Assembly (NCBI GenBank): GCA_943913325.1
Contig: CALTXP010000044.1
Coordinates: forward strand, 1 to 12,213
Length of the DNA stretch: 12,213 nt
Direction: 5' to 3'
Source: an uncultured Anaerococcus sp.
GTDB taxonomy: Bacteria; Bacillota; Clostridia; Tissierellales; Peptoniphilaceae
The notes below the pieces were generated by a model. It saw only the letters and a list, made by a program, of their open reading frames with translations, was not told the DNA's origin and searched no databases. Below, piece by piece: positions 1 to 5,507 of the stretch (positions are counted from its first letter, which is position 1; the number at the start of each line of letters is the position of its first letter). The position numbers and the translations under genes are program-made.

Positions 1-95
1 CAGTATTTGAAACCTCTGAAAATTTGCATGATTTAACATTAAATAAAAGTACATATCCAAAAAAGACTAAGTACTTTTATACTGTTAGATATTAA
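1..95 (+). CDS. 3' end of an unidentified plus-strand gene (partial)
   Basis: An open frame enters from the left edge (first full codon at base 3) and ends at TAA 93-95, giving a 30-residue C-terminal tail ending in KYFYTVRY. The tail has plausible staphylococcal codon use but no motif that I recognise. It runs toward the minus-strand terS operon, so the two would be convergent. In SaPI-like islands this side, between terS and the far att site, often carries accessory genes (toxin, resistance or anti-phage). That is context only and says nothing certain about this protein. It could be a chance open frame, since only 93 bases are visible. Confidence 0.4.
   Translation, partial: VFETSENLHDLTLNKSTYPKKTKYFYTVRY
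43..80. terminator. 10-bp perfect inverted repeat, possible weak terminator
   Basis: ATAAAAGTAC (43-52) and GTACTTTTAT (71-80) are perfect inverted repeats around an 18-base loop. On the minus strand the stem lies downstream of the 61-aa ORF and is followed by a T-rich stretch, so it could end the terS operon. The stem is A+T-rich, and the repeat also lies inside the partial plus-strand frame. Termination is therefore only a guess. Confidence 0.3.
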
Positions 96-232
96 TGAGT
101 AATACCTTAACGTAATCAAAAATGATTAACTTAAATATTTTTAAACTCTTTTAATCAATAATTTTGGTCACAAAAAAGTTTAATCAAATTAGCTGCTACT
201 CAAATTGTAAGTACTCTTTTTATAAACCTTCT

Positions 233-418
233 TCAATCTTCTTCAGGCACATCATCAATAATCATTGTTCTGTTAGGGGGTTGCTCATGTAGTTCATCTA
301 ATGCTTTCCGTTTCTCTTCTTCCTCATCTTCCGGCCACTCACCTATATTAATAAATATCGATGTATCCGTAGATAACTCTTTCTTATCAATAAATAACTT
401 ATGATATTTCCCTAACAT
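233..418 (-). CDS. small acidic hypothetical protein (61 aa)
   Basis: This is a 61-residue ORF on the strand of the terS operon and the last gene before the convergent partial gene. The product is strongly acidic, with a run of D/E residues around 29-35 and a tail ending DDVPEED. There is no membrane segment or HTH. The start at ATG 418 has only a poor upstream purine stretch (TAGGGAT). The frame is closed by a stop a short way further upstream, and no better start was found. It lies 67 bases after the sigma-like gene. Its function is unknown; small acidic proteins sometimes mimic DNA or bind regulators, but nothing here shows that. Confidence 0.5.
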   Translation of the reverse strand: MLGKYHKLFIDKKELSTDTSIFINIGEWPEDEEEEKRKALDELHEQPPNRTMIIDDVPEED

Positions 419-485
419 ATCCCTAGCACGTAAACTGTCACTAACTAATTTTATTTAAATATATCTACATAGAAAAAGCCATCTC

Positions 486-812
486 TTAGGGTAGCTTATC
501 TATTAATCGACTAAATATTTGTCGAACACGTCCACTTGTTACCATGAGCATTTCGCCTATCTTCTCATACGACCAACCATGAGCGAGTAAGTCAAAAACA
601 ACGAACTCTTTATCTGTACCAATGCTTTCAATTACTGATGATAATTCATTAAAAAATATATGTTCTTCAAAATTATCGCTCGCTTCTATCGATGTTGTAG
701 GTTGATCTAGTGAAAAGAAATTATTTATATTCTCTTCATAAATGGGCGGTTCTTCTTTCGGTGGTTCATAGTTCATTATGAAAGCTCTAACGCTTTTTTT
801 GTCATACATCAT
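486..812 (-). CDS. sigma-70 region 4-like HTH protein (108 aa)
   Basis: This is a small DNA-binding protein, probably a transcriptional regulator. The acidic, proline-rich N-terminal half (residues 10-50) looks disordered. Residues 60-108 form a helix-turn-helix like sigma factor region 4, with WSYEKIGEMLMVTSGRVRQI as turn and recognition helices, followed by a short helix to the end. It is too short for a full sigma factor because region 2 is absent. The start ATG 812 overlaps the stop of the preceding gene (ATGA), so translation is coupled. Together with the two genes upstream it forms a regulator cluster directly after terS. In staphylococcal phages RinA/ArpU-type proteins with this kind of HTH switch on packaging genes, and a similar role here is inference. 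Confidence 0.7.
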   Translation of the reverse strand: MMYDKKSVRAFIMNYEPPKEEPPIYEENINNFFSLDQPTTSIEASDNFEEHIFFNELSSVIESIGTDKEFVVFDLLAHGWSYEKIGEMLMVTSGRVRQIFSRLIDKLP

Positions 813-1126
813 GAATATGTACTTCTTTCAGCAACGCGGCGTAATATTACTTCTCTAGCATGCTTAATTGTGTACGCTGTTATCCCTAAAACATCTGCGA
901 TAATATCATAAGGTTGTTTATCCCACCATAACATCTTAATTAATTGCTGCTCTTGTAGTGTCGCATTGTTATATACTTCGGTGATCCCTTTTACGATACT
1001 TTTAACTCTATTATATCTCTGTTCTGTCATTTGGCTAGCTTGTGTTTTGTACTCATCAACTAATGTTTGATAGTTTTCCATATATCCACTCAGAATTTTG
1101 TAATCGAAACTCTTTAAAGAACTCAT
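809..1126 (-). CDS. RinA/ArpU-like phage late-gene regulator (105 aa)
   Basis: The predicted regulator has a helical N-terminal half (residues 1-50) and a C-terminal sigma-region-4-like HTH (about 55-98): TLQEQQLIKMLWWDKQPYDI, then ADVLGITAYTIKHAREVILRR. Aromatic residues before the HTH and an 'ILRR-A' ending are typical of RinA/ArpU/DUF722-type phage activators, which act on late promoters upstream of terS. The length is slightly shorter than RinA (about 140 aa). Its ATG (1126) overlaps the stop of the 177-aa gene, and its own stop overlaps the start of the next gene, so the three are translationally coupled. The DNA target is not known. An island copy could act on its own terS, on the helper phage late promoter, or on both. 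Confidence 0.7.
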   Translation of the reverse strand: MSSLKSFDYKILSGYMENYQTLVDEYKTQASQMTEQRYNRVKSIVKGITEVYNNATLQEQQLIKMLWWDKQPYDIIADVLGITAYTIKHAREVILRRVAERSTYS

Positions 1127-1656
1127 ATAACTAGCTCCTCTCTTTGCGTTTGTAATGTAGTTCTTACTTTCTCTACTTCTTCATCAAAGTATTTTCTTTG
1201 TTCTTTTAAATGGTCTCTCTGACGCATTAAACGAGCTTTATTCGTGTTTCTATATAAATCTTCACATAACTTGTCAATGCTCTTATAAGGCTTATAAACA
1301 CCATTTATACGCATGTAGTGCATTATCTCTTGTTGCTCATGATATGGATAGGTGCTAACAATACTTTTAAGTAAATTCATGCGTTCCAATGATTGATTTT
1401 TGTATCGTTCCAACTTTTCTTTTTTCTCAACAATCCATATAACTAACTTCTCTAATGGATAACTAGTGAAAACTACACCCGTTGATTCATCACAGGTCAT
1501 ATGTGAGATGTTAAGATGGTACATGGCATTTATTTGTTCTTCGAGTACTTGGCATTTTCTGTTTATAAATTGAGGATTGTATTTAACCAACAACTCATAT
1601 TCTGAAATTCTTTTTTCTCTTTTATAACTGAAAGTATCTTTATTTTTCTTCAGCAA
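1123..1656 (-). CDS. coiled-coil protein with possible HTH, phage regulator-like (177 aa)
   Basis: The protein is highly charged and helical. Residues 75-110 and 145-172 have heptad-like patterns that suggest coiled coils. The middle part (about 100-140, STYPYHEQQEIMHYMRING through SIDKLCEDLYRNTNKARLM) has the spacing of a degenerate sigma-region-4 HTH, so it may be a third, divergent member of the regulator set downstream. The start is TTG 1656, supported by AAAGGAG ten bases upstream; the next ATG lies well inside the conserved-looking region. It begins about 60 bases after terS and overlaps the next gene by 4 bases. No specific family was recognised, and a structural or scaffold-related role is not excluded. 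Confidence 0.6.
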   Translation of the reverse strand: MLKKNKDTFSYKREKRISEYELLVKYNPQFINRKCQVLEEQINAMYHLNISHMTCDESTGVVFTSYPLEKLVIWIVEKKEKLERYKNQSLERMNLLKSIVSTYPYHEQQEIMHYMRINGVYKPYKSIDKLCEDLYRNTNKARLMRQRDHLKEQRKYFDEEVEKVRTTLQTQREELVI

Positions 1657-1716
1657 CAGTTCTGCACTCCTTTAAACTTTATCTATTTTATTTTCTGATT
1701 GGCTTTGTACCTTGGT

Positions 1717-2190
1717 TTAGTCGTTATCTGAAATCCCGAATTGGTCATATACAGATTGTTTCTTAGGTGTTTCATTCTTAGGATCTAATATCTTTAGTCT
1801 AGATTCTACTGCTAAACCTAACTTAGATGAAATACTATTCAATTGTGCCAGTGCATCGCGTTTAATAGCATGGTTTTGGTTTAATTTAGTGCCTCTTTCA
1901 GTAACAATTACTGCTCCTTCTTGTTTCATACGTTCAGTGGCTTGAATATAATCCGAATAGGCTTGGCAATATGCGGATACCAATGCTAAATCTAAACTAG
2001 CAATTGGTAATTCTTTTAGTAACGGATATATTCTAAACCATTCTTTTTTTGCTCTATCATCTAACCACGTTGGAGGTTCTGCGTTTAAAGGAGTAAGGTG
2101 TTTCATTGCTTCTTCCGTTGCTTTCTTATTTTCTTGTACTTCTTTAGTGAGGCGTGCTTTTTGTTGTGATAACAATTTTCTATTAGCCAT
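1717..2190 (-). CDS. terS: terminase small subunit, P27 family
   Basis: The small subunit of the packaging terminase recognises the packaging site and brings in the helper phage large subunit. Islands of this class carry their own terS but no terL. Residues 35-130 match the P27 pattern: a proline-rich entry EPPTWLDDRAKKEW, then PLLKEL, ALVSAYCQAYSDYIQATE, a G-x-VIVTERGT strand pair and LAQLNSISSKLGL. The tail to residue 157 is polar. Its length is usual for the family. ATG 2190 is preceded by AAAGGAGG at ideal distance. P27-type small subunits belong to HK97-like siphophages that package from cos, and the remnant HNH gene upstream fits that. No terL follows; regulator genes do. Confidence 0.85.
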   Translation of the reverse strand: MANRKLLSQQKARLTKEVQENKKATEEAMKHLTPLNAEPPTWLDDRAKKEWFRIYPLLKELPIASLDLALVSAYCQAYSDYIQATERMKQEGAVIVTERGTKLNQNHAIKRDALAQLNSISSKLGLAVESRLKILDPKNETPKKQSVYDQFGISDND

Positions 2191-2362
2191 TTTACCCCTC
2201 CTTTAGCTCAAATTGTTTGATATTACTGGATTTCACCCCACATATTTCACTTTCATTTTCAACATTCGGTCGAAGATAAGTGCGGCTCGTTTAACTCGAA
2301 CCTTAGATCCACAGGGGTTTTAGAACGCCCCGTTAATTTTATAAAGAATTATTTCCTGAAAA
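2191..2362 (-). other. candidate cos region between HNH remnant and terS
   Basis: No gene lies here. In HK97-like phages cos lies between the last gene (HNH endonuclease) and terS, and this stretch has exactly those neighbours. Its centre (about 2283-2337) is much richer in G+C than its surroundings. On the minus strand it contains GGGGCG, CCCCTGTGG and GGTTCGAG blocks, including a GGGG/CCCC inverted pair around 2315-2331. I cannot point to the nick sites, and the call rests on gene order plus the local composition change. Confidence 0.4.
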
Positions 2363-2449
2363 TTAATTTTTGTGAATTTTATTATGGCAGCTAAAACACA
2401 CTACCTCTAAATTATCCATATCCAGTCTTTTACCCCAGTCCCTCGCCAT
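2363..2449 (-). pseudogene. HNH endonuclease, C-terminal remnant
   Basis: A 28-codon frame ending at 2363 reads RDWGKRLDMDNL, VVCFSCHNKIHKN. This is the end of a phage HNH nuclease: the 'W-KRLD-DNL' turn, the conserved N, the C-x-x-C zinc pair (CFSC) and the final H-N-K-x-H. The first half, with the HH of the active site and the first zinc cysteines, is not found in any frame. A TAG stop sits three codons upstream of the ATG, and no ribosome site precedes it. It is therefore a fragment and cannot be an active nuclease. HNH proteins of this kind work with TerS/TerL in cos cleavage, so an island with only this remnant would need the helper's HNH. Confidence 0.65.
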
Positions 2450-3395
2450 TATCTATCGATATACATTTATCTTCACTAATTATCATGTCCTCTAATTGCT
2501 TCATATAAGCCTGTCATTAGCTTTTAATCAGTTCTCTATATATTTAATCCTATTTGTTCTTATCTTCCTTATAACAAGCCTAAAACAGCATCTTAAACTG
2601 TTCTATGTTACGTTTGTTCTCTCAACATTTCTATCATCATTCTTCATTCTCTTTTATTTATAATTTCTTCTTTCTTGTTCTAAATAACTTTTCTTTATTT
2701 AAAATCAAAATACAAATCGAAATTACAAAACAATTTTAATTTTTTTATTTTCATTTCTCATTTCAAAATTCTATTTCACTTTCTAACTTCTCATTTACTT
2801 TTATAATTTTCATTCTCTTTATCATTCTAATATCTTTAATTAAAGTTCAACTTTGCTTTGTTCAATTAACGAATTATCTTCTTAACTCTTTTATCTTCTA
2901 ACATAAAAAGATAATTGTTGCTTCTACTTTATTTCTTCTAAATGCTTTTGATGTTTAACACAAACATAATTATTTCTTCCACTTCAATATAATTAATATC
3001 TCTAACACATATTGGATTACCCATATATATTTTAGTGTATTGCCTAAACACTATATCAAGCTATTACCTTAATACTATGGAATAATACCTATGCCCTTTA
3101 TACTAGCTGCAGCGTACACTTTTATACGGTCACACAATTATAGCCCTGTAACTTATGTGAGGGTACTTATCTATAACCTCTGTTTGCTTGTACTGTATGA
3201 TAGTTAATCCTACTTTGTCTGCCTATCCTATAACTCACCTACACGTTGTTTAGTTGTATAGTGTTGATTTATCTATACTATGCGATTAATATAATCTGCC
3301 ACATATTAATTACTTCATAATGTTTTTGGTTTACCTATACTTCCTATTAAGTAAACTATTGGCTCACTCATACACGAGACCACTTATAAAAGAAA
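2450..3395. other. long A+T-rich stretch without an intact gene
   Basis: About 950 bases contain no ORF above 30 codons with a ribosome site. Bases 2580-3000 are strongly pyrimidine-rich on the plus strand, so the minus strand is purine-rich like the coding strand of the neighbouring operon. Short fragments in minus frames look protein-like: one ending near 2435 (QLEDMIISEDKCISIDNGEG) and a 28-codon piece at about 2935-3025 that begins MGNPICVRDINYI. This suggests decayed phage-type genes upstream of HNH. Bases 3040-3360 are less biased and hold many CTAT/TATAC words but no clear repeat unit. A non-coding RNA cannot be excluded. Confidence 0.5.
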
Positions 3396-3423
3396 GGCCA
3401 TCACATATATTAAAGTGATGACC
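3396..3423 (-). terminator. rho-independent terminator of the 3575-4778 operon
   Basis: GGCCATCAC (3396-3404) and GTGATGACC (3415-3423) pair as a 9-bp stem with one mismatch and a 10-base loop. On the minus strand the stem is followed directly by TTTCTTTTAT. It lies about 150 bases after the stop of the 152-aa gene, so it fits as that operon's end. The plus-strand orientation has no T-run. Confidence 0.7.
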
Positions 3424-3477
3424 TTGTAAACATGCCTTAGACATAGAAATTCAATTGAACAAATGAAGGAGAAACTC

Positions 3478-3555
3478 ATGGCTATTTTAGACTTTAACAA
3501 AGAGCGCTCGTTATTAAAGATATTTATTATCCTTAATATATTTATTATAACATAA
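3478..3555 (+). CDS. possible small hydrophobic peptide (25 aa)
   Basis: A plus-strand mini-ORF has an excellent ribosome site (GAAGGAG, 6 bases before ATG). The product has a charged head, MAILDFNKERS, and a hydrophobic tail, LLKIFIILNIFIIT, long enough for a short membrane helix. The tail comes from an 11-bp direct repeat (ATATTTATTAT at 3520-3530 and 3538-3548) and encodes IFII twice. It lies antisense to the 3' untranslated stretch between the 152-aa gene and its terminator. That is the arrangement of some type I toxin loci, but no promoter or antidote RNA was identified. It may instead be the head of a decayed larger gene. Confidence 0.4.
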   Translation: MAILDFNKERSLLKIFIILNIFIIT

Positions 3556-3574
3556 AAGGCTCAACCATGCTATT

Positions 3575-4033
3575 TTAAGCGCTATTTAAATTGATAGAAA
3601 CAGCTAAAATTTCACCTATGTGACTTACCCTATTATCTTTACCTTCTGCATTTTTTACATACACGTCAACACTATCCACTTTATTATTCTTGATTTGTTC
3701 AAATGCTTTATCCTTTGCATGATCCCCACTCTTCCAAGCATGAATAAATGTATAGTTTTTCTTAATTATAAATTCTCTATTATTTCTCTGGCTTGAAGCA
3801 ATAATAAAGTTCAAATTGCCATTCATCATGACACAACTGTTTTTATTAAACTTAATCTTTTTAACTGCTTTCGGCTCGATTTCTCCTTCTTCAAAGTCAC
3901 TCACTATGTTTAACTTATTATCTACATCAGCTAATTCTACAGGTACATTACTTGAACTAGCTAATATCATTAAATCTTCACCATTTTCAGTTACCTTTGC
4001 TCTGTTCCCTTTGTATCTAATGGCTGTAATCAT
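3575..4033 (-). CDS. hypothetical protein of the late-type operon (152 aa)
   Basis: I do not recognise the family. The protein is rich in alternating hydrophobic and charged residues suggestive of beta structure (residues 1-60 and 75-95), with an acidic patch DFEEGEIEP near 46-54. There is no signal peptide, membrane helix or cysteine cluster. The start at ATG 4033 is fixed by AAGGAG seven bases upstream. It follows the coiled-coil gene after 12 bases and is the last gene before a terminator. In SaPIs the operon between ori and terS encodes helper interference and capsid-size functions, but this protein resembles none of the CpmA, CpmB, Ppi or Pti sequences as I know them. Confidence 0.7.
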   Translation of the reverse strand: MITAIRYKGNRAKVTENGEDLMILASSSNVPVELADVDNKLNIVSDFEEGEIEPKAVKKIKFNKNSCVMMNGNLNFIIASSQRNNREFIIKKNYTFIHAWKSGDHAKDKAFEQIKNNKVDSVDVYVKNAEGKDNRVSHIGEILAVSINLNSA

Positions 4034-4045
4034 TGTATTATCTCC

Positions 4046-4665
4046 TTACCATTTCTCTTTGCCGAAGTGATATTTCTGGAAGTCCTCTAATGACTCCTCT
4101 TTTAACATATCTTCGAGCAGCCATGAATAATCTCTAGGAGTTGTTTTACCACCGATTTCTACTTCATTAGCTAATATTTGTCCTTTGTATCGATTATGAA
4201 TATTACTAGGGTGCTTCTGCTCTTGTTTAACATAGCGTAATCGTGATATACGTCTGCCACCTTCATTCTTATTCTCAATCATTTTTCGATAAGTGGCTGC
4301 AACTTCTTGAAGTTTGTTTTCCATCTCTTTTCGATACTGTTCATGTGCTTTTTTGATATCTTTCATTTCACTATCATATGCGTCGTAGAATGCTGTAAAA
4401 TCATCATCAGTGATACTATAATCTGATGTTTTAAGTTGTTCATCTACTTTCAATAATTCTTGTTCTAAATCAGCTTGTTGACGCTTCAATCTTGTAGCTT
4501 TCGCAAATTCATCTTGATTTTGATACTGCGTAATCTTAGCATTGATTTTTTAATACGATCTACTAGTTGATCATATTGTTTTTGAACTTCTTTAGCACGT
4601 AACCGTTTACCATAAATCTGTTTATCAAAGATACTGATTGAATTTTCTTTTACTGTTTTACTCAT
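4046..4665 (-). pseudogene. coiled-coil island protein, one frameshift (206 aa if repaired)
   Basis: The first frame starts at ATG 4665 with AAGAGG upstream, reads 59 codons and stops at 4486. The remainder (4046-4489) is open in the next frame. One extra T in the run at 4546-4551 joins them without a seam, reading RIKKINAKITQYQNQ and running through to FQKYHFGKEKW. The repaired product is highly charged, with coiled-coil-like residues 24-75 and 85-125 and a basic patch GGRRISRLRYVKQEQ in the middle. No catalytic motif was seen. The ATG overlaps the stop of the short upstream frame (ATGA). It is a SaPI-type operon member of unknown role. As written, a 147-aa fragment could only start internally at 4489, without a good ribosome site. 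Confidence 0.65.
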
Positions 4666-4778
4666 ACTTTGTAACCTCTTTTTTTCATTTTTTTAATATT
4701 AATACTTCTTATCACATCATGGTAGTGCATCCAAAACTCATTGTTTGAATTTGTGTTATATTCCCAAACATTTATCAC
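4662..4778 (-). CDS. short ORF coupled to the coiled-coil gene (38 aa or more)
   Basis: A minus frame ending at 4662 reads NVWEYNTNSNNEFWMHYHDV and then a basic end, KKMKKRGYKV. Its TGA overlaps the next ATG. The amino acid mix looks real, not random. The start is unclear: GTG 4778 lacks a ribosome site, and the frame stays open about twelve codons further upstream to a TAA near 4815, with no standard start in that part. Either it uses a rare start or its 5' end has been mutated. Its function is unknown. Confidence 0.4.
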   Translation of the reverse strand: MINVWEYNTNSNNEFWMHYHDVIRSINIKKMKKRGYKV

Positions 4779-4830
4779 CCTTATATTGTCTGCAATAAAA
4801 ATTGTTACCTGGTCTTAATTATTCACCTAA

Positions 4831-4868
4831 AGTATACCACAAAAGTCTCTGTTAAGCCAATTGTGGTA
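4831..4868 (-). promoter_or_regulatory. promoter of the late-type operon with overlapping inverted repeat
   Basis: The minus strand reads TTGGCT (4855-4860), 18 bases, then TGG-TATACT, an extended -10 (4831-4836 for the hexamer). A perfect 8-bp inverted repeat, TACCACAA/TTGTGGTA (4835-4842 and 4861-4868), overlaps the -10 and sits just upstream of the -35, as an operator would. No staphylococcal LexA box (CGAAC-N4-GTTCG) was seen, though LexA controls this operon in several SaPIs. Confidence 0.5.
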
Positions 4869-4877
4869 ATTTTATAG

Positions 4878-5189
4878 TTATCTTTTATCTAACTCTTTTA
4901 TACTTGTTTCACTGACATTAAAATGCCAATTCAATTGAGTTTTATCTTTAACATCGAATCCAGCTTTTAATATTGCGCCTTTAAACTGCCCGTTTGTCAC
5001 ATAGCTACTTTCAAAAGTGCCAGATAATACTTTTCTGTACCTTCTTTCAAATACGTGTTTCAATCCATATGATGTGCGTCTAGTATTAAAAGTTTTAATT
5101 TTATTCATTGAGTAGCAGAATTCTAGCAGCGCATTTTTCTTAACTTCATTTAATTATTCAAAATGTTCAGGTTTATTTATATCATTCAT
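4878..5189 (-). pseudogene. conserved SaPI small protein, early in-frame stop (103 aa if read through)
   Basis: The frame begins at ATG 5189 (GGAG eight bases upstream), reads MNDINKPEHFE, meets TAA at codon 12 (5154-5156) and continues open to 4878. The 76-residue remainder starts at ATG 5108, but no ribosome site precedes that ATG. The body has the pattern I know from staphylococcal island and phage proteins: FNTRRTSYGLKHVFE, then YVTNGQFKGAILKAGF, then LNWHFNVSE. The biochemical role is unknown to me. It lies directly after the origin and before the late-type operon. The stop could be a C-to-T change of CAA. Read-through, internal restart or true loss are all possible. Confidence 0.65.
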
Positions 5190-5253
5190 AATATATACTC
5201 CATTCTTATATTTATTGTGTATGTCACGAGTATGAAATAAAATTTTTATAATT

Positions 5254-5505
5254 TTGTAGCTTTGTAGCTTTTTTAATCACAATTAGCTACATGGATAAAG
5301 ACTGTTATATCAATGGTTTTAAGTCATTTCGAAGCGTAGCTACATTTCTCTATACCCACGCATATATTTTTATAGATATATTTATATATTAAATATATAC
5401 AATCTTTTATATATAAAGCTACTGCTACAAATAAAGATACAACCCTTGATATGACTGCGTTCAAAGTTGTAGCTCACTTGTAATTTTTTTGTAGCTAAAA
5501 GCTAC
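5254..5505. other. island replication origin with iterons
   Basis: Copies of GTAGCT or its complement AGCTAC occur at 5256-5261, 5264-5269, 5285-5290, 5336-5343 (palindrome GTAGCTAC), 5417-5422, 5469-5474, 5491-5496 and 5500-5505. A variant, TGCTACAA, is at 5423-5430. The first two are tandem TTTGTAGC units 8 bases apart, and the last two face each other. The two groups flank an almost pure A+T core at about 5366-5416. SaPI origins have this design: iterons bound by the island Rep on both sides of an unwinding element, next to rep. The stretch has no gene. Confidence 0.85.
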
Positions 5506-5507
5506 AT

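Noticed and set aside
113..128. TAATCA/TGATTA inverted repeat with A4 loop
   Set aside because: The arms are only 6 bp of pure A/T-rich sequence, as expected by chance here.
236..260. ACATCAT matches as a possible left att copy
   Set aside because: Only 7 bases match the groEL end and they lie inside the 61-aa ORF; another ACATCAT near 804 shows that the match is common.
466..485. Possible terminator after the sigma-like gene (short stem then TTTTT on the minus strand)
   Set aside because: Only about four consecutive pairs form before mismatches; this is too weak to call.
2283..2310. GGTTCGAG block resembling a tRNA T-arm
   Set aside because: No acceptor, D or anticodon arms could be fitted around it, so it is not a tRNA gene.
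2450..3395. CRISPR array or tandem repeats in the gene-free stretch
   Set aside because: No repeat unit of regular length and spacing was found; only short recurring CTAT/TATAC words occur.
3816..4070. Plus-strand ORF of 84 codons
   Set aside because: It lies opposite the 152-aa gene, has no ribosome site and is a reverse-frame shadow.
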